This document shows positions 55,330 to 63,724 of a stretch of 64,000 nucleotides of DNA, piece by piece. The notes below the pieces were generated by a model. That model was not told where the DNA came from, did not search any database, and saw nothing but the letters and a program-made list of their open reading frames with translations. How positions within the stretch are numbered: the stretch's first letter is position 1; every line of letters begins with the position of its first letter. Origin of the DNA: Maritalea mediterranea (GTDB lineage Bacteria; Pseudomonadota; Alphaproteobacteria; Rhizobiales; Devosiaceae); NCBI RefSeq assembly GCF_021568695.1, contig NZ_JAKGTI010000002.1, positions 620,001-684,000 of the forward strand, written 5' to 3'. The translations under genes were made by a program, and so were the position numbers.

Positions 55330-56829
55330 CTATGCGTCTTTCCGGCGATCCGTCCAGATCATCCACACCATGGTGATCAGGGCAATCGCGAATAAAGCCA
55401 AAGCAATCGGGTAATTAATCAAAGCCAGCACATTGCCATCCAGCAACACAAGGCTCTGCGACAGGGCAATTTCAAACCGTCCGCCGAGGAAGAAGGCGAT
55501 GATGAAAATCACCGGCGAAAAACCAAAGCTGGTCATCACATAGCCAAGCGCTGCTGCCATCAGCATGATGATCACGCCGAACAAGCCACCTGTGGCCAGA
55601 TAGACGCCGGCGATACACAGCAAAATGGCGGTGGAGAAAATAACGGATTCCGGCGCGCGGATCACAAAGGACCACAAGCGTAGCCCCAACTGCCCCACAA
55701 ACAGATTGGCAATATTCGCCATGATCATCGCCCCAAACAGGCCATAGACCAGCCGTCCCTGCTCTTCAAACAGCAACGGCCCCGGCTGAATACCATGGAT
55801 CACAAAGGCCGAAATGATCAGCGCCGCGCCGACACTGCCGGGAATGCCGAGCGTCAAAAGCGGAATCAAATTCGCGCCCATCACCGCCGAGTTGGCGCTT
55901 TCCGCCGCGGCAATGCCCTGCAAATTGCCTTTGCCAAAGCTCTCGGGGTCCTTTGATGATTTCTTGGTCGCAGCATAAGACATAAAGGCCGCCGCCGTTG
56001 AACCTACCCCGGGCAAAGCCCCCAAGATGGTGCCAATGGCCGCGCCCCGCAGCATGGTAAAACGGCACGCCCAATATTCAGCAAAGCTCACCCGCCGGTC
56101 CGCAGCCGCCATATCCTTTTGCGGCGGAATTGCCGCGGCAGAGCCTTTTTTGCTGCTGGCAAATCGTCGCAAAATTTCTGCCACCGCCAACATGCCAATC
56201 GCTACGGCCGCCAGGGACAATCCGTCAAATAGCTCAAAATAGCCGAAATAATAGCGCGGCGTCGCATGTTCCGGGTCCAACCCCACTGTCGCCGCCAACA
56301 TGCCCAGCGCTGCCGCGATGATGCCTTTGGAAATGCTCTTGCCCACCAGTCCAGCAATCACAGAAAAGGCAAAAACCATCAGCGCGAGAATTTCCACCGG
56401 CCCCATTTTCAACGCCACCAGCGCCAGCGGCGCAGAAATGGTCACCAAAACAATGTCAGAAAAGGTATCGCCCGTGACGGAGGAATAAAGCGCCATCTTG
56501 GTCGCCTTTTCCGGCTTGCCCTGCTGCGCCAAGGGATGCCCATCCATCGCCGTTGCGGCGGCATCTGGCGTGCCGGGCGTATTGATCAAAATCGCAGGCA
56601 CCGCACCGCCCACCAAACCGCCCTTATTGATGCCGACCAAAAAGGCGATCGCAGGCAGCGGGTCAATCACAAAGGTAAAAGGAATGGCGATGGCCATCGC
56701 CATCACCGGTCCAATACCTGGCATGGCCCCCACAAATTGCCCCAACATCACGCCAAACACCACAAACATCAGATTGAGCGGCGTAAAAGCGTCAGCAAAC
56801 CCGGCCAGAATTACGGAAAAATCGAGCAT
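55330..56829 (-). CDS. tctA: Tripartite tricarboxylate transporter large permease TctA
   Basis: This 499-residue protein has about 11-12 hydrophobic segments; the family signatures GAMPGIGPVMAMAIAIPFTF, NKGGLVGGAVPAILINTPGTPDAAATAMDGHPLAQQGK and GILGALPGVGSTAAAFMSYAATKK-like loop (TILGALPGVGSTAAAF) are present. It is the secondary-transport channel of the TctCBA system. It is 11 bases downstream of tctB. Confidence 0.95.
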   Translation of the reverse strand: MLDFSVILAGFADAFTPLNLMFVVFGVMLGQFVGAMPGIGPVMAMAIAIPFTFVIDPLPAIAFLVGINKGGLVGGAVPAILINTPGTPDAAATAMDGHPLAQQGKPEKATKMALYSSVTGDTFSDIVLVTISAPLALVALKMGPVEILALMVFAFSVIAGLVGKSISKGIIAAALGMLAATVGLDPEHATPRYYFGYFELFDGLSLAAVAIGMLAVAEILRRFASSKKGSAAAIPPQKDMAAADRRVSFAEYWACRFTMLRGAAIGTILGALPGVGSTAAAFMSYAATKKSSKDPESFGKGNLQGIAAAESANSAVMGANLIPLLTLGIPGSVGAALIISAFVIHGIQPGPLLFEEQGRLVYGLFGAMIMANIANLFVGQLGLRLWSFVIRAPESVIFSTAILLCIAGVYLATGGLFGVIIMLMAAALGYVMTSFGFSPVIFIIAFFLGGRFEIALSQSLVLLDGNVLALINYPIALALFAIALITMVWMIWTDRRKDA

Positions 56830-56840
56830 ACATCATCCAG

Positions 56841-57257
56841 TTACAGCAAGGGACGTCCCAGCACATTTTCGATCAGAAAGGAAATGGCAAACGGCAAGAC
56901 CACAGCACCCACCAGCAGCCAGGGCCAGCGCCGTTCCCCCACCAGCAACATCAGCACCAGCGCCAAACCGGGCGCAACAAAACGATAATGCCAATGCACC
57001 ATGGCCCATAACCCCAGAGCGATCACCAGCAAGAAGCCAGCGGCCCGCGCCATTTTGGCAAAATCCACATATTGGTCCTGCGGAGTCGCCAGCGCCAGCG
57101 TGGTGCCCGCGAGCATCATGATCACCGCCATCACATTCGGCACCGTATTGGGCCGCAGCCAGCCATAGCCAACGGTTTCCGTGGCATAGGGCGTGATCAG
57201 GAACAAGAGCGCCGCCCCGAACAAAATAACGGTCACACCGGTCAATCGATCAATCAT
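56841..57257 (-). CDS. tctB: Tripartite tricarboxylate transporter small permease TctB
   Basis: This 138-residue protein has four predicted membrane helices and family blocks ATETVGYGWLRPNTVPNVMAVIMMLAGTTLAL and WPWLLVGAVVLPFAISFLIENVLGRPL. It lies between tctC and tctA and behind a stem-loop. Confidence 0.9.
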   Translation of the reverse strand: MIDRLTGVTVILFGAALLFLITPYATETVGYGWLRPNTVPNVMAVIMMLAGTTLALATPQDQYVDFAKMARAAGFLLVIALGLWAMVHWHYRFVAPGLALVLMLLVGERRWPWLLVGAVVLPFAISFLIENVLGRPLL

Positions 57258-57280
57258 GGAAAGGTCCTGTCAGAGAATGA

Positions 57281-57303
57281 GGTTGCCCCAATGCGGGGCA
57301 ACC
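57281..57303 (-). terminator. Perfect stem-loop between tctC and tctB
   Basis: GGTTGCCCC and GGGGCAACC form a nine-pair stem around a five-base loop, nine bases after the tctC stop. Only a loose T-rich stretch follows, so it may act as a 3' stabiliser of tctC message or a weak terminator. Confidence 0.65.
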
Positions 57304-57312
57304 CGACTGGTT

Positions 57313-58248
57313 CTAATTGAACAGATCGCCAACGCTTTTCAAGCCATCTTCCATCATCTTTTTGGTGCCGTCCGGCCCCAGATTGTTGGTGCTGTTCTGC
57401 ATGGCATTTCTAACCACATTCTGCACATTGTCCGACTTGATCGCATCATCAAGCGCTTTGGCCAGACCGGCCTTCGCATGATCATCCAAACCTTGCGGCG
57501 CAGCGAAATAGAAGTAAGGGTCTGTGTAAAGATCATAGCCCTGCTCCTGCAAAGTGGGCACATCCGGCGCATAGGAATGCCGGTCCGCATTGGCGCTGGC
57601 CAACATCTTCACATCGCCCTTTTGCAAATACTGGATATGGGTGCCCGCATTGAACGCGGCGTCCACCTGCCCGCCCAACACGAACTGCACCATTTCAGCC
57701 GAGCTTTTGGTCGACACCAGCTTAAAGCCTGCACCGGTTTGCTCGTTCAGCGCCATCAGCATCAATTCCTGCGGCTTGGCATCAAAGGCCACGGGTACAC
57801 CGCCCTGCTCTTTTGAATACTCAACCAGGCTCGCAATATCATCAAACGGTGCATCTGCTTGGGCGATAATCGCCAATTGCGCCCGGGTCACTGTGCCCAG
57901 ATAGTCAAAGCTATCCAGATCAAACGGCAATTGGTCGCCGCGCAAGGTGAGATTGATCAAGACCGGCATGGACACGCCCATCCCGATCACAGAGCCATCG
58001 GCGTCCTGATTCATCAAGCCGGTAAACATGGCGATGCCACCACCGCCCGGCTTGTTCTGCGGCACCACGCTCCACCCGGTCTGCTCTTCGATTGTTGACG
58101 CAATCACCCGGCCCAGCGTGTCGGTTTCCCCACCGGCACCAAAGCCAATTTGCAATTCAATCGGGCCATCCGGGGCCCATTCATCTGCCATGGCCGGTGC
58201 GGCCATAGACAGAAGCGTTGCACATGCCACTGCAATAAATCTTTTCAT
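57313..58248 (-). CDS. tctC: Tripartite tricarboxylate transporter binding protein TctC
   Basis: This 311-residue periplasmic receptor has a signal peptide ending AMA-DE (about residue 21), then GPIELQIGFGAGGETDTLGRVIASTIEEQTGWSVVPQNKPGGGGIAMFTGL. These are typical TctC/BugT strands, with NKPGGGG as the ligand loop. Bug proteins bind carboxylates and amides of many kinds; the ligand here may be an ester or carboxylate linked to the hydrolase encoded downstream. It is the first gene after the MarR regulator. Confidence 0.93.
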   Translation of the reverse strand: MKRFIAVACATLLSMAAPAMADEWAPDGPIELQIGFGAGGETDTLGRVIASTIEEQTGWSVVPQNKPGGGGIAMFTGLMNQDADGSVIGMGVSMPVLINLTLRGDQLPFDLDSFDYLGTVTRAQLAIIAQADAPFDDIASLVEYSKEQGGVPVAFDAKPQELMLMALNEQTGAGFKLVSTKSSAEMVQFVLGGQVDAAFNAGTHIQYLQKGDVKMLASANADRHSYAPDVPTLQEQGYDLYTDPYFYFAAPQGLDDHAKAGLAKALDDAIKSDNVQNVVRNAMQNSTNNLGPDGTKKMMEDGLKSVGDLFN

Positions 58249-58311
58249 CAGTTCCTCCCTTTGCGCCGCAGGTGGCGCATTTCAACATTGCTCTAAGGCG
58301 TCAAGGGGCCC

Positions 58312-58812
58312 TCAGCCCGCTTGCTGCGCCTCATCATTGCTGGCCAATTGCGCCGCTTTCGCCACGCGCTCAACCATGTCGAGGAATTGTGCTTTTTCTT
58401 GTTCGCTTAAAACCGCATCCATCTGCTGGTGATAGGCCGCAATCACAGGCTGCACCCGGTCAAAATAGGCTTGACCCATGTCGCTGAGACCGAATATCCG
58501 CACCCGACGATCCTCATCAGATTGTCTGGATTGAATGAGGCCTTTTTGTTCCAGCTTCATCAGAGCCCGGCTGACTTGAGCCTGCTCAATGCCGGCAAAG
58601 TCCACCAGCGCTTTTTGCGATGGGTTTTCACTTTGAGAAATACAAAGGCAGATCCGCCATTCCACCAGCCCTAACTCCCCATGTGCCGCAAGCAGCATGG
58701 AGATTTGCCCGCGCAACAGCCGCGCCAAACGCTGTGTTGCCACGGACAATTCACTGGCTGTGTCTGGAATATGATCCAGCCGCAAAATGGAAGCTTCTGA
58801 TCTCTTTGTCAT
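58312..58812 (-). CDS. MarR family transcriptional regulator
   Basis: This 166-residue winged-helix protein has VEWRICLCISQSENPSQKALVDFAGIEQAQVSRALMKLEQKGLIQSRQSDEDRRVRIFGLSDMG, the MarR DNA-binding core with the DxRxxR wing. An open frame continues to 59010, but only the part from ATG 58812 (GAAGAG upstream) matches the normal MarR length. It is 63 bases ahead of tctC on the same strand and probably controls the tct-hydrolase operon. Its effector is unknown. Confidence 0.88.
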   Translation of the reverse strand: MTKRSEASILRLDHIPDTASELSVATQRLARLLRGQISMLLAAHGELGLVEWRICLCISQSENPSQKALVDFAGIEQAQVSRALMKLEQKGLIQSRQSDEDRRVRIFGLSDMGQAYFDRVQPVIAAYHQQMDAVLSEQEKAQFLDMVERVAKAAQLASNDEAQQAG

Positions 58813-59107
58813 CTCATTCTCTTCACGCATCCCCTCCATCAATTTAGATGGCATATCATTAAATGACAAGTCATATTGTTTTGCGGTACTCACAGCGTTC
58901 GAGCTGAAGCCGAAGGTAGACGCGACAAACCGATCATCTGGCCGATTCATAGTGGCCCAACTGTATTTATTTGAAAAAGTGAGTGTGTTTTGGAAAGTTG
59001 TACGCGGCATTCAAAATAAATATCGTCAGACAAAGTTGAAAATACTTGACTTACATCAAGGCAATTAGAGGTAGCGGGTTCAAAATACTGAAGAAAGGAG
59101 AAAACAA
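58813..59107. other. Divergent intergenic region between MarR and ClbS-like genes
   Basis: This 295-base region carries the promoters for both directions. An open frame continuous with the MarR gene covers the first 200 bases but has no protein similarity that I recognise. The only clear signal is a FNR-like site close to the right end. Confidence 0.5.
59046..59059. promoter_or_regulatory. FNR/FnrL-type box upstream of the ClbS-like gene
   Basis: TTGAC-TTAC-ATCAA matches the FNR consensus TTGAT-N4-ATCAA in nine of ten positions. Its centre is about 55 bases ahead of the start codon, so the gene may respond to low oxygen. Confidence 0.55.
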
Positions 59108-59611
59108 TTGCCCGCCGCAACTTCAAAAGATGAGCTTATTGCTGCAACTGACAAAGAATTCGCCAAGCTGGAAAAGCTAATTGACGCGATTGATGAGGGT
59201 TTTGCCCTGCAAAAGGACGAGGACGACACGTCCATCAAAGATGTAATCGGCCACCGCGCCCACTGGATCGATTTGTTTTTGGGCTGGTACCATGATGGGA
59301 TGGCGGGCAAGGAAGTTCACTTCCCGGCCAAAGGCTATAAGTGGAGCGAGTTGAAACCTTACAACGCCAATTTGCGTGAACAACAAGCCGACATGTCTTG
59401 GGATCAGGCGGTCAAACTGTTGAAAAGCAATCACAAGAAAATCCGCCAATTTATGGCGGACCACAGCGACAAAGAGCTCTATGGCGGCCCCATGAAAGGC
59501 GCCAAAAATGATTGGACACCGGGGCGCTGGGCCGAAGCCGCAGGGCCTAGCCATTATCGCTCTGCCGCAAAAGATTTGCGCGCCCGCCAGCGTGCGCAAA
59601 AACAAAAATGA
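59108..59611 (+). CDS. ClbS/DfsB family four-helix-bundle protein
   Basis: This 167-residue protein has the ClbS/DfsB pattern: SKDELIAATDKEFAKLEKLIDAID at the start, SIKDVIGHRAHWIDLFLGWYHDG and the C-terminal GRWAEAAGPSHYRSAAKDLRARQR. The start codon is TTG 59108, set by AAAGGAG seven bases before it. ClbS protects against the genotoxin colibactin; other members of the family, in the DinB-like superfamily, are of unknown role. It is followed 32 bases later by a membrane-protein gene. Confidence 0.85.
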   Translation: MPAATSKDELIAATDKEFAKLEKLIDAIDEGFALQKDEDDTSIKDVIGHRAHWIDLFLGWYHDGMAGKEVHFPAKGYKWSELKPYNANLREQQADMSWDQAVKLLKSNHKKIRQFMADHSDKELYGGPMKGAKNDWTPGRWAEAAGPSHYRSAAKDLRARQRAQKQK

Positions 59612-59643
59612 CAATTTAGGTAACACTATCTGGGGAGAGAGAA

Positions 59644-60162
59644 ATGACGGTAAGCATATTAAAATGGGGTGCCATTGGCGGCCTGATCATGAGTGTTTTG
59701 GCCACGTTTGGCTATTGGGCTTTCCCGCTGGACAATCCCACAACCTTCCAGCTCGCCGCCTATACCGGCTATCTGGGCATGTTTTTGGGCCTGGCCATGA
59801 TCTGGCCAGCCCTCAGCGATGCAAAAAACCGGCTGCCGGATACGTTGCAGCTTCTACCTGCCATTGGCATCGGGGTGGGCGTTGCCTTGGTCGCCGGTGT
59901 CATCTTCGGCCTGTTCAACGTCTTCTATTCACAAGTTTTTGCGCCAGACTTTTTGGAGAACTATTACGCGCAGGAATTGGCACATGCCGGCCTGAGCGAA
60001 GGCCCTGAATATGAGGAAAAAGCCGAGCAACTCAACGCCACCCGCGATTTCCTCAAGCAGCCCCTCAATGGTTTTTTTGCCATGGCGAGTGCCGCTTGGG
60101 CTTTGGGGCTTGTGTTTGCCTTGGTCCTGCCTTTCGTGCATCGTCGGATACACAAGAAATAA
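59644..60162 (+). CDS. DUF4199-like membrane protein
   Basis: This 172-residue protein has four predicted membrane segments (about residues 7-27, 37-57, 74-97 and 141-163) and a soluble loop (about 100-140) with FYSQVFAPDFLENYYAQELAHAGLSE, as in DUF4199 proteins. The function is not known. It probably forms a unit with the ClbS-like gene upstream; GGGGAGAGAGAA precedes its start. A GC-rich hairpin (60173-60202) lies 11 bases after its stop. Confidence 0.75.
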   Translation: MTVSILKWGAIGGLIMSVLATFGYWAFPLDNPTTFQLAAYTGYLGMFLGLAMIWPALSDAKNRLPDTLQLLPAIGIGVGVALVAGVIFGLFNVFYSQVFAPDFLENYYAQELAHAGLSEGPEYEEKAEQLNATRDFLKQPLNGFFAMASAAWALGLVFALVLPFVHRRIHKK

Positions 60163-60172
60163 CCAACAAAGT

Positions 60173-60202
60173 GAAGGCGCGCGCAAATATGGACGCGCCT
60201 TC
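60173..60202 (+). terminator. GC-rich hairpin after the DUF4199-like gene
   Basis: GAAGGCGCG (60173-60181) and CGCGCCTTC (60194-60202) form a nine-pair stem with a 12-base loop. No T-run follows, so termination would be inefficient or rho-dependent. The remaining 215 bases to the next gene show nothing I can identify. Confidence 0.55.
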
Positions 60203-60417
60203 GTCACTCATTTAAGGACCACCTTCACCCCGAAAGTCAGATTGCGCAGTTTGAATCAGCTGTGACCAGGATACCCTGTAGCCTCGAGATTGACTATTCG
60301 CCCGGTTATTATTGACCCGATAGCTGGCTATATCATCTACTGGTCCCTGCATTTTTTACTGGACGTCATCTATCTAAAAAACCGAAAGCCGAAGATATAA
60401 AGTAGCCTTGTCGCTGC

Positions 60418-61023
60418 TTATAAGGCGCGCGCGAAGATCGGCGCACTCTCGTCGGCCACCTGCTCAAATCCCATGGCTTTATAAAAGCCGATCGCGCGAT
60501 GGTTTTCCCGGTTGACGCCAAGATGGATACCGGAAACGCCGTCTGCCCGCAATCGATCGAGAGCGGCGTGCATCAACTTGCCACCAAACCCGCCGCCCTG
60601 CGCTTGAGGCAAAAGATTGATGTGTAAATGTGCGGGATAGTCATCAGCAAATGCTGGAGCAGGTTTTTGGTTGTGCGCCAGCGCCTTCAAGAAATTGCTG
60701 TCGGCCTCACTTTGCGGTGTGAATGTGCGCAACTTCTCTTCGACCGCCGGCCACCAATGATCGTGTTGCCAGGCCTCATAAGCCCGCGTATTGGCCACCG
60801 TGACGATATAGCCAAGTACAGCCGAACCATCATCCACCACGAAGCAATGCGATGGGTTATAATGGAGATATGGGACCGCCCAGATCAAACCGGGCAAATC
60901 ATGGCGGGAATAAAGCGCGCGTGCGTCACCGCCGCTGTCTGCCGTGCAAACGCAGATATGGCTGATGGCCGCTTCATCCTCAAGTGTTGCTGTCCGTACC
61001 CGGGGCACTGCTCGATCAGCCAT
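60418..61023 (-). CDS. GNAT family N-acetyltransferase
   Basis: This 201-residue protein has the GNAT acetyl-CoA site LLPQAQGGGFGGKLMHAALDRLRADG (Q/RxxGxG/A) and the following IHLGVNRENHRAIGFYKAMGFEQV. The N-terminal part (about 60-120) has an inserted segment with HDHWWPAVEEKL, similar to GNAT proteins fused or related to hexosaminidase-associated acetyltransferases. ATG 61023 is the start; TTG 61026 is an alternative. The substrate is unknown. It is 50 bases downstream of the peptide ABC operon on the same strand and may be its last gene. Confidence 0.85.
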   Translation of the reverse strand: MADRAVPRVRTATLEDEAAISHICVCTADSGGDARALYSRHDLPGLIWAVPYLHYNPSHCFVVDDGSAVLGYIVTVANTRAYEAWQHDHWWPAVEEKLRTFTPQSEADSNFLKALAHNQKPAPAFADDYPAHLHINLLPQAQGGGFGGKLMHAALDRLRADGVSGIHLGVNRENHRAIGFYKAMGFEQVADESAPIFARAL

Positions 61024-61073
61024 CAACTCAACTCCAGCTACACTCTTTCTAATGTGGCAAAACTATAAAGCCT

Positions 61074-62000
61074 TTACGCTGCCCGCACATAGCGTCCGGC
61101 GGCAATCTCTTTCAACCCGGCTGTGCTTTCCGCAGTTTCCTTGCGCACCTTGTCCGCGAATTTAGAGAAGTCCCGTGCGTGTTCAAAGTCAGCATTAATA
61201 CGCGTATGCGCATTCGGCACGGACGACAAGAGCAGTTGCGAATAGGGATGTTGCGGATCACGCACAATCGCATCGGACGGGCCATATTCAACAATACGAC
61301 CACCAAACATCACCGCCGTGTTCTCCGTGAGATAATGTGCCGTAGCCAGATCATGGGTGATGTACAAAAATGTGATGCCGCGATCCTTTTTCAGCCGGTT
61401 CATCAGATTCAAAATCGACCGGCGGATCGATACGTCCAGCATTGACGTGGGTTCGTCCGCGATGATCAGTTCCGCGCCCACCGCCAGAGCACGGGCCAAG
61501 TTGATCCGCTGACGCTGACCACCGGAAAGCTCGTGCGGATATTTATCCAGCATGACCGATGGGTCCAGTTCCACATCTTCAAGAGTGCGGATCACTTCCT
61601 GCTCAAGACTTTTGCCGTCCGGCACTCTTTTATGCAAAAGCAAGGGCCGCGCCAAATGGTGACGCACCGTGTGCGTAGGGTTAAGCGAAGCAAACGGGTC
61701 TTGAAACACCATTTGCACCTTGCGTGCATTTTCACGCTTTTCTTTTGAGTTGCGGGCGCTGGTGATGCTTTTGCCATTCACCAAAATATCGCCTGCATCA
61801 ATATCAAACATGCCTGCAATCGCACGGCCACAAGTGGATTTACCCGAGCCACTTTCCCCTACCAAAGCCAAGGCCTCGCCCCGGCCAAGTTTAAAGGAAA
61901 TATCCTGCAGTGCTTTGACCTGTTTTGAACCACTAAAGATGGTTTTGAGCGTATAGGTTTTCGAAACGCCCTTCACTTCCAAATAGGGTTGGTCAGTCAT
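61074..62000 (-). CDS. Dipeptide/oligopeptide-type ABC transporter ATP-binding protein (DppF/OppF-like)
   Basis: This 308-residue ATPase has Walker A GESGSGKSTCGRAIAG, FQDPFASLNPTHTVRHHLARPLLLH, signature LSGGQRQRINLARALAVG and Walker B LIIADEPTSMLDVS, and a C-terminal oligopeptide-type tail (YGPSDAIVRDPQHPYSQLLLSSVP). It forms the ATPase pair with the next protein. The substrate class is peptides, opines or oligosaccharides and cannot be narrowed without the binding protein, which is outside the window. Confidence 0.94.
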   Translation of the reverse strand: MTDQPYLEVKGVSKTYTLKTIFSGSKQVKALQDISFKLGRGEALALVGESGSGKSTCGRAIAGMFDIDAGDILVNGKSITSARNSKEKRENARKVQMVFQDPFASLNPTHTVRHHLARPLLLHKRVPDGKSLEQEVIRTLEDVELDPSVMLDKYPHELSGGQRQRINLARALAVGAELIIADEPTSMLDVSIRRSILNLMNRLKKDRGITFLYITHDLATAHYLTENTAVMFGGRIVEYGPSDAIVRDPQHPYSQLLLSSVPNAHTRINADFEHARDFSKFADKVRKETAESTAGLKEIAAGRYVRAA

Positions 62001-62810
62001 TTACGCCACTCCCTCAGCATCTTCAAAGCTGGGCATCGCATCCCACAATTTCTTGGTATAATCATGTTGCGGATTGTGCAGAATTTCGTGTGCACTATTC
62101 ACTTCCACAATTTCACCCTGCAGCATGATGGCAATCCGGTCGGCAAATTGCGACATCAAGGCCAAGTCATGGGTAATGAACAAAATGGAAAAGCCGAATT
62201 TCTTCTGCAGGCCAGCAATTTCTTGCAAAATTTCCCGTTGCACCACAACATCCAGTGCCGTAGTCGGTTCATCCATAATGATCATCTGCGGTTCAAGAAT
62301 AAGCGCATTGGCCAACACCACCCGCTGCCGCATGCCGCCAGACAATTGGTGCGGATAATCATCCAGCCGCACCGGGTCGATACCCACCAGCTCCATCAGC
62401 TCAACCGCACGCGCTCGGGCCTCTGCCGTGCTTTTGCCTGTGTGGCGATGATAAACGTCGCGAAATTGCTCGAAAATGGTCAGTACCGGATTGAGCGCAT
62501 TCATGGCGCTTTGAAACACCAATGACACCTTGCTCCAGCGCCATTGCGCCAATGTTTCCTCATCAAACGCCAGCACATCTTCGCCATCCACAGTGATGTC
62601 ACCACCGGCGATAAAGGCCGGCGGCCGATGCAAGCGCATCAATGCATAGGCAATCGTTGACTTGCCGCACCCGCTTTCGCCCGCGAGGCCAAGCACTTCG
62701 CCGCGATTAATGTGCAGATCCACACCTTTTACAGCGCGAAACGGACCATCCAACGTCATATAATCGACCTTGAGGTCTTTCACATCGAGGAACCGTTCAG
62801 ATTGTGTCAT
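62001..62810 (-). CDS. Dipeptide/oligopeptide-type ABC transporter ATP-binding protein (DppD/OppD-like)
   Basis: This 269-residue ATPase has Walker A GESGCGKSTIAYALM, VFQSAMNALNPVLTIFEQ, signature LSGGMRQRVVLANAL and Walker B MIIMDEPTTALDVVVQ. It overlaps the permease gene by four bases and directly abuts the second ATPase gene. It is shorter than most DppD proteins (about 325) because the C-terminal region after residue 250 is reduced, so a partly missing iron-sulfur-type tail is possible. Confidence 0.94.
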   Translation of the reverse strand: MTQSERFLDVKDLKVDYMTLDGPFRAVKGVDLHINRGEVLGLAGESGCGKSTIAYALMRLHRPPAFIAGGDITVDGEDVLAFDEETLAQWRWSKVSLVFQSAMNALNPVLTIFEQFRDVYHRHTGKSTAEARARAVELMELVGIDPVRLDDYPHQLSGGMRQRVVLANALILEPQMIIMDEPTTALDVVVQREILQEIAGLQKKFGFSILFITHDLALMSQFADRIAIMLQGEIVEVNSAHEILHNPQHDYTKKLWDAMPSFEDAEGVA

Positions 62811-63721
62811 GATGCAGCTCCCTTCGCAGATTTATAGGTCTGGTCGAACTTCTTTTGGGCTTTCACAGCTTTGTTAATTGCACCCAATGTCCGCAATCGG
62901 GGATTGGAAATCTCATCAACGCCAAAGTTCAATAGGCTCAAACCGATGCCGATGGTCACAATGGCGAAACAGGGCGCAAACATCTCCCACCACGCACCAA
63001 CCGTGATCGCTGACGAGGTTTGGGCGTTGTAAAGCATATTGCCCCAAGACACTGCCAGCGGATCGCCAAGGCCCAAAAATTCAAGGGTGGCTTGGGTGAT
63101 GATGGTGTAAACCACGGATCCGATAAAGTTGAACCCGATGATCGACAAGAGGTTTGGGATCAACTCAATGCAAATGATCCGCCGGCTCGGCTCGCCAATT
63201 TGCTCTGAGGCTTCAACGAACTCTCTTCGTCGCAAGGTCAAGGTCTGGGAGCGCGTGACCCGCGCGCCCCAGGCCCAGGAGGTTAAGCCGATAATCACCG
63301 CAATCATAAAAGGGTCTGACTTGCCAATAAAGGCCGCGAGCACCAACAATAAGGGCAATTGGGGTATGACCAATGCTATGTTGGTGATGAAGTTCAAGGT
63401 CTCATCAATCACCCCGCCAAAATAGCCCGCGGTCACCCCGATCAAGGTGCCAATCACTGTCACGATCAGACCGGCGGAAAAGCCCACCATCAAGGAGGTG
63501 CGTGTACCCCAAACAAATTGGGTATACACATCGCGTCCCATGCGGGTTGACCCCATCACATGCTCCACGCTGGGGGCCTGGTGTGGCCGGGCCACACGCT
63601 TGGCCGGATCATGGCTGGTGATCAAGGGAGCCGCCAGCGCAAGGGCGATATAAGCCAACACAATCAACATGCCAGCGGTGGCTTTTTTATTGCGCATAAC
63701 AATCGAGAAGAATTTAATCAT
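62807..63721 (-). CDS. Dipeptide/oligopeptide-type ABC transporter permease (DppC/OppC-like)
   Basis: This 304-residue protein has an N-terminal OppC segment (about residues 1-30), the periplasmic SVEHVMGSTRMGRDVYTQFVWGTRTSLMVG block and the coupling loop FVEASEQIGEPSRRIICIELIPNLLSIIGFN. Six membrane helices are predicted. It lies three bases after the partner permease gene. Confidence 0.95.
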   Translation of the reverse strand: MIKFFSIVMRNKKATAGMLIVLAYIALALAAPLITSHDPAKRVARPHQAPSVEHVMGSTRMGRDVYTQFVWGTRTSLMVGFSAGLIVTVIGTLIGVTAGYFGGVIDETLNFITNIALVIPQLPLLLVLAAFIGKSDPFMIAVIIGLTSWAWGARVTRSQTLTLRRREFVEASEQIGEPSRRIICIELIPNLLSIIGFNFIGSVVYTIITQATLEFLGLGDPLAVSWGNMLYNAQTSSAITVGAWWEMFAPCFAIVTIGIGLSLLNFGVDEISNPRLRTLGAINKAVKAQKKFDQTYKSAKGAAS

Positions 63722-63724
63722 GAT

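Noticed and set aside
60203-60417. Possible small RNA or gene in the gap after the DUF4199-like gene
   Set aside because: No open frame with a ribosome binding site, no conserved RNA motif and no clear promoter-terminator pair.
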